Assembly (NCBI GenBank): GCA_021927905.1
Contig: BLLK01000068.1
Span: 1-64,000 of the forward strand
Direction of reading: 5' to 3'
Origin: Chaetoceros tenuissimus
Lineage: Eukaryota > Bacillariophyta > Thalassiosirophyceae > Chaetocerotales > Chaetocerotaceae
Length of the DNA: 64,000 nt
In this document: in pieces, positions 44,791-57,600 of the stretch
Position numbering within the stretch: the first letter of the stretch is position 1
How the letters are laid out: each line of letters begins with the position of its first letter
Notes under the pieces: model-generated
Database searches by the model: none
The model's input: only the letters and a program-made list of their open reading frames with translations
Told to the model about the DNA's origin: nothing
Translations under genes and position numbers: made by a program

Positions 44791-46776
44791 TTTTACAATG
44801 TACTCGTACGATGTAGAGCTATTACCGCTAGCTATGGTATTTTTTTGTGGTTGGTCTATTTAGCCGCTAGCCGCGTGTTTTCGTATGCACTACTACACGA
44901 CGAGTACGTATTGAGTATGTACGTACCTACCTACTCTATTGTGTGAGATATTTTCATATTCCACTTTGGGTTAGTGTTTGATTCATCCTCTTTCAGTGGG
45001 TATTTTAAAAATTCCCTGTAGGTAGTAGACATGACCAGAGTGAGCATTTCTTTGTCGACTAGCGTAGATCAACGCAATAGGTTAGAGTGGTAAACTAATA
45101 TGGTGTGAAACTTGGATATTAGTCTTATTGGTATGCTATTGAGTGGTGCGACAATGCTAGTCGCCTCGCCTGGGTGGGATGGTGGGATTTTTTTAATTTC
45201 CCTTTTACTATTATGTATTGACTAAACTCAAGTTTAGATCTTCACGTGGTTAACAAAAGAAACTGAGATGAACAAGGAGTTGTTGGTATGTTGCTGTTGA
45301 GATAGCACTTGATGTGTGTCTATCTTCCACAGAGTGCAATTTTTCGTGACGTGTACTTTGTACATGGCTAGATTTGGGATAGTGGCTATTCTCCTTGTGT
45401 GTTGCTACTCTCACGGACGGCAAGCCGTTACATCTCCTAACAAAGCTAAATCCCCCCAATAAATGGCTAAAATACCTCTATTTGACAATAATTAGGCCAT
45501 TTTCCATCAGGTAGTACAATGTCGTTCCATTGTTTATTTCTTTGATTTTCAATAGCTCAACATTTCGTTCTCTTTCTTCATGTTGTTTCTTATTGTTTCC
45601 ATCTCTAAAGAAATGAAAACGCAACAGAATTCTTCAAAATATCTATTGCAATTTGAAAAATGTTCAACTCTGTTTGTAATTGGAAAAGGTGCCGAGCAAG
45701 TTCACGTAACAACAGCATGCAGTACATAGTTTTGATTTAGTTTACTTTCAAAAATGGAAGAAATAGTTGCAATGCCTATTATTTCTTCTCGTTTTAGATA
45801 TAATTTGATTTGGCTACAATTTTGTTTGTGCATGCTGCAGTTGTCTTTGACATTTACTCCAAGAGTGCCAGAAGAGAAAGGAATATTTACACCTTTGCTT
45901 GTTGTGTCAAGAAAATTGATCTTGCTGGTAACTATTTTGAATTCCATCATATCCTTTCGGCTTTAATATATTCGTCAGCTATTCTATCTTATTTGTCAAA
46001 GCTTTCAAAGTAGTGTTTTGTTTTTTAACAGACTCATTGATTGGTCGCTAGAGGATGCTCGCTCCTTCCTAAATCATCGAATATAAAGTAGCCATGTTTG
46101 CATTTCTGCTACCCAATACTAGAACTCTAATCATAGAAGCAATATTAATCCCTCGACATGACCAATTGGTACATGTATTTGGCAAATATATTGATGTTTC
46201 AATACATACAGCTTGAAAGACCGAATTCATTAACCCTTCTTACTTCGTGCAGCAGCTATCATAGTGAGCCATAACATTTTTTACAGTCAATATCCAGATG
46301 CGGCGAGCTGGCACTATATAGATGTGATTGTAATGAATACATGTACAGCTTGCCGCATCTAGATTTTACTTTCATGACGAGTTATGCACTCGCATCTATC
46401 AATTTTTATGAGTTAATTAATAACTTCTTATCGTTGAGTTGAACGAGTTAAGTCCCATCTTGTATTTTTTACATCGTGTGAAAATTGGTGGCTATGAAGC
46501 AATAGGCCATTAATTCTGGTATGTCTTGTACGTGTCCACGGGGATGTTGCTTCCCCCCTATTCTTGCCGTCCGTGTCTACGGCAAATTACATGTCAGTCC
46601 GTCATCCGTCAATAACAACACCTAGAAAATTCCAAATTATTACACTAAGCGATAGCGGCCATAGTCGTACACTATCCACATATGAATTGCAACAAGTTTC
46701 TTCTAGCTAGGAATCCCTGTCACTAGTTTTGAACGGTGAAATGTAGATTTGTTATAGTTATTCATTCAACTTACAA
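44791..46776. other. ~2 kb intergenic region between divergent genes
   Basis: No convincing gene on either strand. Short open frames around 45700-45970 are open on both strands and lack protein-like character. It holds the hairpin at 46296-46360. It presumably carries promoters for the minus-strand gene ending at 43718 and the plus-strand gene starting at 46777. Confidence 0.4.
46296..46360. repeat. Hairpin-forming inverted repeat
   Basis: AGATGCGGCGAGCTG (46296-46310) pairs with CAGCTTGCCGCATCT (46346-46360), 14 of 15 positions, with a 35-nt loop. Function unknown; it stands out as GC-rich in an AT-rich gap. Confidence 0.75.
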
Positions 46777-49700
46777 ATGGAAAGAATGCTGAAATGGCAA
46801 TCCAAATGCATAGACTGCATCGAAAAGCGTCGACAAATCAGATGTATGACTTATCAAGAAGTGGAAGAATATGCAGAAGATTTCATTAAATGTTGCAAAG
46901 CGACTGATTTACATAGTGCAGGTGAATATCATAAACAGTATTTATTACTGATACCATGGTTTGGGAAGGATGGCGATGGCACACCTCACTTTGACGTCAA
47001 AACTTTGCTCCAAGCAATGACTGTATTTGCCGTACAAAGAGCAAATCCAAGGACAGGGCAAATATACTTCTGGGATTTGTTGCATAATACAATACATCTA
47101 TCCATCACGAAGTTGCAATTGGATTTACTTCAAACCTTTATGAATGTTGCAGTTGTAGAAAACACAGAAAATGTATTACCAGTGGATTTTGGGATCGAAT
47201 ATGTTCCAAATCTTGACTCTGAAAAAAGGCCTCAACATCTTGACAAATCAGTTTATGGGATCAATTGTGTTGTAAATTATGATGAGGAGGACAAAGAACC
47301 TCAGTTACTTGGCCAAGAAGGGAAAAACTCCTTTGAAATAATTTTTAAAGAAATTCAAAATGATTTGAATATGAAAGAAAGTAAAAGGGGGACTTTTGCA
47401 CTTAATATAGGCTACACATCCATGGATTCTAACGCTTACTCGGACAATAGAAGCTCCATATTGCGCACTGTAAATCCAAACCTTGTGAAAAATGTAGGTG
47501 AAGTACGCACTTCTTCTATATTGCTAGTCATTCTTATTCGCCTCACTTTCAATATACTTTTTCGTAGACAACTCAAATAAGTGAAGAAGCGCGTCGAGAA
47601 TTTGGAAAACTTGCTCTACATGCATCAACATCTGCCTTGGAAAAATTTCGTCTGACCAACCACTTCAACTTGCCAGATACAGAAGCAGGAAATATGAGAA
47701 GGGAACTCAGGAAAGAATTTGGTAGAAAGTTGATGATGAATGATGCCGATCTAGATTCAATGAAGTTTGAAGGCATTTCTGCCTCTGTTGTTCTTAATTT
47801 GAATCATCATCTTGATGCTCTGAATGATTCATCCAAGAATCAATCTGGAACAATAGCAATGACCCACTATTTACCCGTAAAAATTGTCAACAACAAGAGG
47901 TTAAAGGAGCTTTTGGGACACTTGAACTACACAGATGAGGACTCCTTTCCTTTCACGATTATATTCTACGGACGCAAATGCTGCTATTCTGTTTACAATT
48001 TTGCAAAGGAAATTGAAGAAATGCAATGCAAAGATTCACCTCAGATAGAGAAAATTATTGCATCGAGCATTTTGCAGATAAAGGGTGAAAGAGATTATGA
48101 TGGCCGAATTTTCGATGACCCTAGTCATACCTTTCTTGATAAATTTATTCTTCATAAAATTGGAAAATACCCCGTGAAACTCCAATATGATCCAATGGTA
48201 AGTAAGTACAGCGATCGCGTATCTTGTATTATACATACTTTCCATGTCATCTAACTGAAAATCAAGTCCAAATGGTCGATAGTCTTAGATATGATCCTTA
48301 GATTTGGTTGCTACTGTAACACGAATTCTAGATCTGACGCCACAGCAGGAGATGTGATCATTATTTGTCTTTTCTGTATCTTAGTAGGCATTCATGAAGC
48401 TGTATCTTTATTTGAGATGAAAATGGAGAAAACTGATGGGAAAATAATCCTTCTTAGAAACATGATGACTATAATGGAGGTTCAGAATATTACTCAAGAG
48501 CACATTAACTCTTTTAAAGAATTAATTTTTAGCCATTGTGAAAAGGCTCTTGAGGTACAAAAACAAAAGGATGTGAATTCAAGAAATATCTTTTGCAACA
48601 AGTTACAGACTACAATTGAGTCGCTCTCATTTCATCCGACCAAAGAACAAGCGATCGATTTGATTCAGGTTTTGTGCCTATGTGGAATCCTTCCTTTATC
48701 ATTTTTAGATTGGTGTCCTAGCCACAACATCGAACACTTCTTCGAAGAACCTTCAAGCATTCCGGATGCTATTTTGAGGATAAGAGAAAAACTGAAGCCT
48801 TTATTTTATGGGTCAATGCTGCGCAATATTCTATTGGTTGCAAAAGAAACAGATACTGAAACTCCAGAAACTAAAACCCCTTGTCACAACTATTACTCCT
48901 ATTGTTTTCTAGCTGGAAGAATTACACAAAGGTTTTTTCGACTACACTTTACTAGCCTTCTAAAGTGTCATGTTGAAATGCTTCTTCACCCGAATGTTCA
49001 TGCAAAGCGAAAATCAAATGCTACTGCCACTATTGCCCTTGGTGACTGGAAGAACTGCAAGAAACAGAAGAAGGAGGACAAAACGAAGGGCGACAAGAAT
49101 AGTTCCGTTTACTGGGAAAACGATATAGTAAAGGAATCATCACATTTAATCATCTCCACAAAATTCAAGCAATTCTTTCTTGGCGAAAAAACTGAAACGA
49201 CGAAGAGGAAATTGGATCATCTTACCTCGGCTAACATTTTAGGTTCTCTAGGAGATATAAGGGGGAAAGCATATGACACCTTAGCACTTTTGAAATCTAG
49301 TCCGATTTCTTATCCTCCGGCTCGGATGGATCCAGTGGCAAATGAGAAACTTGGGAAGACTCGGAAACAACCATCCTTTCAGGAATCCATATCCGAGCCA
49401 TCATACACTAGTACAAATGTTTCTTTCCAGAATAAAGCCGCATCGTTCAAACAACCCAAAGGAAGACCACCAAAGGGCAAAAGTTGGGATAGTGTAAATG
49501 GGGTCTGGGTATCGCAAGTTGCTGGGACTCCAAACGTACCAAGCAAATGTGCTGACACTTCTAAGAAATGTGGTAATGTACCAAACAAAGAATCCCAAAC
49601 TTTCCCTAAACCTCAGGGAAGACCGAGGAAGAGTTGTACATGGGATAGTACGAATGGTAAATGGATCCCAAATAATGATAACCAACAAATGAGTAAACAG

Positions 49701-51722
49701 AAATCAAAGATTACCCTCAGAGACTATGTTGAGATCAAAATAATTTTGAATGGAGGATACGTGCAGAGTGTTCCAAAGATGAAATATTACGGTTCTTGGC
49801 CTGATGAAAAATCGAATAGAAGCGTTCGTAAAGCATCAGAAAATTCAAGTCCAGGTCGTTTCAAGAGACCTAGAGGACGGGGTAAATTAGGTATGAGCTG
49901 GAACTCTAGGATTGGTAAATGGATTCCAGATATAAGTAAAAACCCTGCTCCTCCTACAGCAGCAGCACCATTCAAGGAGAATATGGATCACTCAAGTTCA
50001 TTGCACTCAGAATCCAACGAAAGAAGTAGAATAAGAAGAAGCGAATATACTTTTCAACAGGATCTCGCCCGAGCATTGCATGAATCAAGGATCCTAGCAT
50101 TCAAGCAAGCATATGAAGAAGAAAAAATGGAAACGTTGAATGAAAACAATGCTTCAGGTAGTTTGCGAGGTGGAGAGAAGAATGGTTCGGATAATCTACA
50201 GAAAGATGAAGAGAAGCATGGTTCAGATCAGTTTAAGATATGCAAAGGCAACCATGGTAAAGGAGACAATGTAAACAATTCAAACAGAACGGAAGAGGAG
50301 TTAGATAAAATTATCAACACAAAGGGAGGTACTGACATTGAATTGAATGATTTATCACACCAAGTTCATTCAAGTCCTATGACAAAGACAAACATGTTTG
50401 GAAACACATCGTTTGATGGGGTGAAAGAGTCGGTATCATTTGCAAACTCAAACCATGGAATCACAACTGCTACTATCAAACAACTCTCATTGAATGCTTC
50501 ACCTCTCAATGATCACAGGATGTCTTTGCGTTTTTCAGTAGAAGAATTTAATAAAGACAACGAAAAGAATTATGACCTCCATCATCCATCCACTAGAAAT
50601 TCCTCTAATTCTTCTTCTTGGGGAATCGATCAACAGTCGTCGTCAAACAGTGCACAGTGGGAGATATTCTCATATAGAGAGCAGAATATGGATACAGAAG
50701 AATTGACAAGCCCTGCTATTGCACTTCTTCAGAATGTTCAAACTCTTAGCCCTTGCAGAAACCATGAAGCCTTAAATCAGTTTGTTCGTCTCTGTCATTC
50801 TCCAATTCTTATTTCCAGAGAACAATCTCCTCAAAACAATACCGCAACTACTAGAAATAGCGACGGTCAAATCCCTGATCTTGACAATTCTTTGTTTTCC
50901 GGTTCAGCTATTGTCAACCCACCTTCTCAACCATCCTCTGCACCTGCAGTTTGGATTTCTCCCAGACCATCCTCCGAACTACCAGCGATTGGTACTGAGA
51001 AACTATCCTTTACAACTGCATTAAATCATGGCCGTACTATTTCCACTGCTGCTCATAATAATAATTTACTTCAACCACGTCTTAGTTTAGGTGCCTTGCA
51101 AAAGCGACCTCCTACTCGTGAAATAGGAAGACAACAGATCACAGCTGCAGCAAACCCAGCTTCTACAATTGAACAACAACATCGAGCTCTTTTGGAAAGA
51201 CCTCAAGCACCTCCTGTCATTATGAATCCAGCTCCTATAAATCAACCTCGCCCCCCTGTAGCAGAAGTGTACATTCCAAGAAACCAAGCTGAGCGTCAGC
51301 CTAATGGACAAGAAAGAGAAGAAGAGCTTGGTGAGGTTCCTATAGGCCACGAATACGAACAACAACATTCCATGGTGCAAGAACTCGAAGTAGCTCCGAG
51401 AGAACGATTTAATGAACCTGTAGAAGTATCAATCCAAGAAAGAAATAATCAAAATGAAGCAGCTCAAAACTCAGATACTGAATCCAACAGTGATATATCA
51501 TATTCTACAGGCAGTGTAATCACGTACAGTAGTATTGATAACTTTGTCTTTGAAAGTGGATGGGGATGTGAACACGACAGCGATGATAGTACTCAGCCAG
51601 GCGTCGTAGAACCTCACGAGTTTGCTCGTTTAGGTAGCCTACAACTAGTAGAACAAGAACGTCAACGACGATTACGAGAATACCAGCAGCAGCATCAACA
51701 ACAAGATCAACAGAACTTTTAA
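46777..51722 (+). CDS. Large three-exon protein with triple AT-hook/WDSxNGxW repeat, unknown function
   Basis: Exons 46777-47493, 47568-48197 and 48267-51722, all phase 0, joined over introns of 74 nt (GTAGGT...TTTCGTAG) and 69 nt (GTAAGT...TCTAACTGAAAATCAAG), give 1600 residues. The N-terminal 450 residues look globular (PWFGKDGDGTPHFDVKTLLQ, AKEIEEMQCKDS) but match no family I recognise. Around residues 844, 894 and 981 three repeats of the form KGRPPKGKSWDSVNGVWV / QGRPRKSCTWDSTNGKWIP / RGRGKLGMSWNSRIGKWIP combine an AT-hook-like GRPxK core with a W-N-G-x-W module. The rest is Ser/Asn/Gln-rich with a Pro-rich segment (about 1380-1460) and a Gln-rich coiled tail (EQERQRRLREYQQQHQQQ). Nuclear DNA binding is inferred from the AT-hooks. 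Confidence 0.8.
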
Positions 51723-51740
51723 CTGCATTTCAAACATGGT

Positions 51741-51959
51741 TTGAAATATGACTTAGGAAGAGATGATGCCTCACTGGATAGCTTCGGAGGCAAAGTTGAA
51801 TCAAATGATGGAAGCAATGGCTCTACACATGATTTGAAATGTGACTTGGGAACAGACCGTATCTTTTTCGAAATTGATCTTGCTAGTGTCGTTGAATTTT
51901 CGTCAAGATCTGATTCCAGTGGTTTAAGTGAAGGATCTAGTTTTTATACATACGATTGA
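51741..51959 (+). CDS. Short downstream open frame, doubtful
   Basis: 72 codons directly after the large gene, acidic and Ser-rich (KYDLGRDDASLDSFGGKVES, SSRSDSSGLSEGSSFYTYD). The composition resembles the C-terminal part of its upstream neighbour, so it may be an alternative last exon or a former extension. No independent evidence. Confidence 0.25.
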   Translation: MKYDLGRDDASLDSFGGKVESNDGSNGSTHDLKCDLGTDRIFFEIDLASVVEFSSRSDSSGLSEGSSFYTYD

Positions 51960-52463
51960 AATGATGAATGTGATGATAAGGGTGTTTGTTAGACTAACAA
52001 AGGAAAGTCCATATGCATGGTACTACACTAGCATAATATATCAATTCCAATTTGCTTCCTTAAAATCTAATTGGTTGGAATATATTTAGATGAAATGATA
52101 TATACGCATATACCAATATTCATTGATTAAAATGTTTGAATGAGGCGTGACGGGAAGGAGGAACACGTAACATCCAGATTAAGAGAAATATATCTTTACC
52201 GTCTGCAAAATCACATGCGGAAAAGGCCATAAATCCTCATTCCTCAATCTAAAATATGTATACACTCAAGAAATGTTTAGTGCGGTCGAGTTGAGTTGTA
52301 GTTTTGGAACTAATACTGAATGCAGTAAACTTGACAAATATACCCTATTCAGAAGAAAATAGCATTGGCTCTATTCATCATTGGAAAACAACCGTCAAGG
52401 AATGTTCTTTCTCCTTTGGATTTATTCGACTTGTTCCTTCAAGAATATAAGTTGAAGTTTGAA
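51960..52463. other. Convergent intergenic region
   Basis: AT-rich, no gene seen. Confidence 0.4.
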
Positions 52464-53554
52464 TTAAAATGTAAGTGGAAAAGCCCAACATACAAACATA
52501 CCTCCTTGAAAAATCACCCAAGACCAGGGAATGCGTATGTAGTAATCAGCTAGACCCCAACTCTTTTGAAAATCAATTATATGGCTTTGTATTGTTGGTT
52601 GACATCTTCCACCTCGCTCGCAAAACTTGATGAGCCCTTGATCTGAGAAGTATGATTCTCCTGTACCAAATCCAGTAAAGTGTAAGTATCCGACATTAGC
52701 CTTTTGAACCAACATTTGTGGTTTTGCTCTATATCCATGCCCTATGTGATTGTACCATTCCATCGGAAGATAACCAACCAGATCTGGAAAATTCTCTTGA
52801 AAAACTACAAGCATGTGTTGATCACTCATGCTTCCGTTCCTTCCTTTTTTTGCGTTTGTAAAGTTCACCGAATTCAATAATTGAAATACATTTTGGAACT
52901 TGAAACAATTCATGACCAAAAATCCAGAGTTTTCACGCCAAGTAAAGGTATGATTGGTATTCTCCTTCACAGAACGGATGAGACCATTGAGATTGGAAAG
53001 GATTACGACATCTGTGTCAACATATAGAGCAGTTGAGAGACCAATGTCGTTTGCATATTGAAATATGAAATCTGGAGCAAAGAGACGGAGATATCCACCT
53101 ATACCAATTCGTTTATCAAATGTGGCGCCTGCTTTGACAAGTACATCTTGGATGATTTTTTCTTTTTCTTCAATTTTCTTTTCGACATTTTTTACGTGGA
53201 TGGCAATTTCATTCCTCCATTTTGTGGAATTCAAAGAAGCTGCGATAAGTCTATGTTCTACAGCAGAGCAGGCTTTTTCATCGCAAATGATGTGAATGTT
53301 CAGATTGTAATCCAACGGAGCATTGAGAAGAATACTCTTCAAATTCACTTCCCATTCATCCAAAAATCCTGTTGCATCACCTCCTAGACACTGTATGACA
53401 TGAAACGTTTCTCGTATAGTTTGTTGTTCGAGTTTGACTATTCTTGCTTGTTCCAAATATTTGGTCTCCATCACCATGAAATGGGAACGATACAATAGAA
53501 AAAAAATGTCAAGACGACAATTGGAAAAATTGAAAATACATTCAAGGTATTCAT
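52464..53554 (-). CDS. GT8-family glycosyltransferase (LARGE/glycogenin-like), type II membrane protein
   Basis: The catalytic part shows GT8 features: FHVIQCLGGD near the start, IGGYLRLFAPDFIF, LSTALYVDTDVVILSNL with the metal-binding DxD, NSGFLVMNCFKFQN, MSDQHMLVVF, HIGHG and VGYLHFTGFG. The C-terminal SWGLADYYIRIPWSW resembles the closing segment of LARGE-like xylosyl/glucosyltransferases. The ATG at 53554 begins a good signal-anchor (MNTLNVFSIFPIVVLTFFF), but it is one base out of frame with the catalytic part. The switch lies at the eight-A run 53499-53506. This could be a sequencing or assembly indel or a real inactivating frameshift. Upstream is a shared motif region and the MULE insertion. 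Confidence 0.85.
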
Positions 53555-53903
53555 TTTTTTCTTCCAACTGTTCAAATGGAATAATCTATCCGGTATTTTT
53601 TTTATTTTTTATAAGCAAGTGATGAAGGGACATGTGGAAGATGAAATGAAAAATTAATGTAGTATCAATGTACCATACCATACCGGTAAGCGATCAAGTC
53701 GCAAGAAGCTAGTCTATGCAGGCCTGTCTATCTACGCGCGTAGAAAATTGGCTAACGTTGAAAATTGGCTAGCAGCCATTTTCGCGGGAAATCACACACA
53801 AACTGGAAAGAAGTCCCATTTTATGTACACCTCAATTAGACCTCAACGTATCTCAACATACAAAAAATTCAATTAAACTACCGTTGCAGAAGTCTTGTAA
53901 ATA
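53555..53903. promoter_or_regulatory. Upstream region of the GT8 gene with repeated TTGAAAATTGGCTA words
   Basis: CTACGCGCGTAGAAAATTGG (53731-53750) is followed by GTTGAAAATTGGCTAGC (53757-53773). A related sequence in inverse orientation (TTGGCTAAGCCAATTTTCAA then CGCGCGTAG, 58531-58558) lies on the far side of the MULE, upstream of the lipoyl gene. The two were one divergent intergenic region before the MULE arrived. Promoter function is inferred. Confidence 0.4.
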
Positions 53904-53911
53904 CATTGAAG

Positions 53912-53980
53912 GAGGTGGTCTGGGGTGAGTGGGTCGACGGTGAGTGGGTTGGTGAGTGGGCTACTTGGACGCATAACCTG
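53912..53980. repeat. MULE terminal inverted repeat, left
   Basis: 69 bp, identical to the reverse complement of 58110-58178. Contains three GGTGAGTGGG sub-repeats, probable transposase-binding units. Confidence 0.95.
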
Positions 53981-54683
53981 TGATTTATATGGTAATACAC
54001 AACAAACAAGAGTGAGTCAGTCATGTTAAATTTAAATTTCGTAAGACTGGAGCCCGCCAAACTTCTGCTGCACTTCCAGCACTTCCACTCACTTTTCGCA
54101 TTAGTTATGTGTTTCATAAATTCTCATCAAAGCACAAACGAAGTTGAGCACCAAATAAACGAAGTCGAACACCGCCCGATATAGGTAAATAATCAAAATA
54201 TGTATGTAGTGCATGTATCTATATAATTGGGATTGTTATTGAACCACCTTTCATGAGTACCTAGCGGCCTGCTGCACCATATGATGAGAGTGAATAGCTT
54301 CCAGTCTGTACTGAACGTGTAACAGGGAGAACTGTTATTTTGTCACGGAGAGTCAGTCAGTATCTGATATGGTGTAGTAGGATGCAGGTTTACTTCTACT
54401 GTGAAAGGGTGTCTATTGTTTACAATATATATCTGTATGTGTGTACATATGCGATGCTGAAAAGAGTTTATTGTTTCATTTTCTTCAACCCTCAAAAATT
54501 TGTATTTCATTGTCATTGGGAAATAGTTAGCATTGTCTATGATGGTAGGTTGCGGTGTGGTTTACTCTATGCCGTCGCGAACTTTACCTAGACAAAAATA
54601 TGCTCTTCCCACCCATCCGTATGGCTAATGAATTCAATACACAAGGGATACAAACATATATCTTTATATTATATTTACTTCTT

Positions 54684-57600
54684 CTACATTTTAAATTCTG
54701 TCGTCTGCTCTTCTTCTGTTACATCATGTTGAAATTGCTGGGATAATGGCAGATAATGTTGAGATGGCTGTGTAAAATATATAGGCTGCATAGGCATAGG
54801 ATATTGCGGTTGTGAGAGATGTCCTAATTGTGGACCAAATACTTGTGGTTGAAGGATGAAGTTTTGGGATAAGCTTTGCGATAAGTTTTGCTGTATCTGA
54901 CGATTCGGCGGGGCCTTAAATGCAGTACCATCATATATAAATGATTTGACCTTTCTTCCACATGATTGCGAAATAAATGTATTCATTGACTCACCAGCTA
55001 TTAGCATCCTCTCCTTTGTGCTTATTTCCTCTTGTTTACTTCCGATAGCCAAAAAACTCACTTCTATCGCCAGATCAGACAGGGAGCTATATCCAACAAG
55101 AGGATGCTGGCAATTTTGTAAATACAGATTATGAATGAAGACTCCTCTGGACTTATTAGATACATTTCTTGCAATGGTGCCATGTTGTTTTTCATCGTAG
55201 TATTGTAGAATGGCATTATATTCCAATCTGTTACGAAGTCGTGATGCATCATTCTTGGTTTCTTCAAGAGACACAATATATTCAGCTCCTTTTGCGGCAA
55301 GTTCCTTTCTGATATCGCAATTTGTATATCTGTGCCCTTTTCCAGAACAATATCCACAACTTGATTCCTCTTTCGTGTTCACCACAACTTGATGTGACAC
55401 TATTTTCTTTGACGATCGCTTGATATGCTCTCTTCTTGACATGAGTCTCTTCTTTGATTGCTTTCGGATCATGAGTTCACTAGGCATGTCTGGTCTTGTG
55501 AACATATTAGTCTTTGTGAACTTGTGCTGCCCATGACTTTGGACTATAGAAGTGAGATATTGAAGAACATTATCATCGTGAACATGTGCAGAAGAATCAA
55601 ATAGAGTAGATTGACCATCTGTCTTTAGCAACTTTTCCATGCATAACACAAGTGCGCCAACCATATATTTTGTATCATCACTGCAGTGCTCATATCGATG
55701 CGGTACCTCTTTCATAATGTCAGTAATATCTTTTTTGGGTAGGGGTGCAGTTGCTTTTGTTTCACATGTATTAGTTACTTCCTCTTCTTCCCAGTGCTCA
55801 ATCTCTGTCCCGACAACACTATCCATATCTATATCATCCCCATTTGCACTATCCACATCTATATTGGCTGCGTATGCACTCGAATCATCAGTAACAATTT
55901 TTGTCCCTTTTACAGTGTCCCTTCGGAAGTGCCATTGTGCAAATAGAGTGGGTAGAAAAGTCATACTGTTAGCTAGAAGCTCATGTTCGCACATTTCCTC
56001 ATATGAAATTGACGCCTCGCAACTCCTGCACCTGTAGATTCCATCTGTGTGACCCCTATGTAACAAGCGAGCTGGAGCAGTTACAAATTTTTTGCTAAAA
56101 ACTTTTGCTGTATCATCCTCCAAAAACTCACAACAATACTCATTCAATCTTCCAACTCTCATTTTGAAACGCTGATATGATTTCAGACTTAAACTTCCTG
56201 CTGCATCGATAAGACATTGCTCACTATTTTCATTTCTCAATATATGTAATTCTGTCTCCAACTTCACCTTCTCACCATATAATACCGAATTGAATTTATT
56301 TACAAGAAATTGCTCACGTAAAAAAAGATCTTTTACAAGTGTCATAGGCTCCTCACAGTAGTTGTTCTTGTACTTGTCGCCATCGTTCAAGTGTATCAGA
56401 ACACTAGAATGATTTGATTCTGATAGGGACGACCCATGTTTCCCACGAGTTCCTCTTGTTTTTGAAAGTATGTAAGAAGAATATGACTCTTTCTTTGATT
56501 TGAAATCAATCAGTGTGTCTACGTGTTGTTGATTGAAAGATGCTGTTGCTGTTAATATTTCCATGGCGGTGGTGTAAGCATGCTCAAATTTTTCACTACT
56601 TGTTGCAGTGACCATCTCACGTACTTTGGAAGAAATAAGGGTATAGCTTGGACCAAAAAGCTTTGGTAGAGATTCAAATAAGTGATGCCAATCTGCCATA
56701 AAATGACAATTGGGGAGGGAGAAATCATTGGAGACTACATCCTGCGTAATGATACCATCTGCTGTCAAAACATAGATATCTTCCCGAGATCTACCAGGAG
56801 AATTGTCCAAGCAAAAATTGATAACTGATTCATATGCTTCAATTCTTTCAGTGCAAATAATTGACTCACAGCCGACACACACCATGTCAAGCTCATTGTA
56901 CATTGTAATGGCAATGTATGGCCATAGCCATTTATTTATTCCTCTTTTCATGGCGTCAACAGAAATGAAACTTCCATATCTCTCAAAATTAGCTCGCATA
57001 GTAGCAGTCTGCCATACACAGCCAGTTATTACACCATTTGAATCAGACAGAAGTTCATACTTAAAATTTCCATCAGCCTTTTGGACCATGAGGTCCATAT
57101 ACTCTTTGAAAGTCACTATGGATTCTTCATCTGTCCTTTCAGACATAATTTGTAACCATAATTCTTTTGCTATTTCTGTGCTTTCGTGCTCATTTAATGG
57201 TACATCATCTAAACCACTATGTAGCTTGTTTACTTTGGCATATTGCTGAAATGCCTCAAAATTGTCTAGATGATCCATGTGAGGGATAATCCTTTTGATT
57301 TTCCTACGCAAGTTGTATATATCTCCTTTGGAAATATTTTTATTTGATGGCCAAAATGGTGTAATGATAGACTTTATGGAAGATGTCTTCAATCTTCCTT
57401 CTCCATTCTTGGACATTGTGCATAATTGATATAGTGCTAAATCATTGATAGATTTTACATATTTGCCACTACGTGCTCGAGCGACAAGTTGTTGTTGTGG
57501 GCTTGGGTTACAACTTCCACCATGTGAAAGAATAACTTTTGATATAATGATTGGGACTCCAGCATCAAATACAGGTTTGGATTTATCTTTGCTTCGTTCA

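Noticed and set aside
45702-45966. Overlapping 70-82 codon frames on both strands
   Set aside because: Open on both strands, no start context, no motif, no neighbouring exons.
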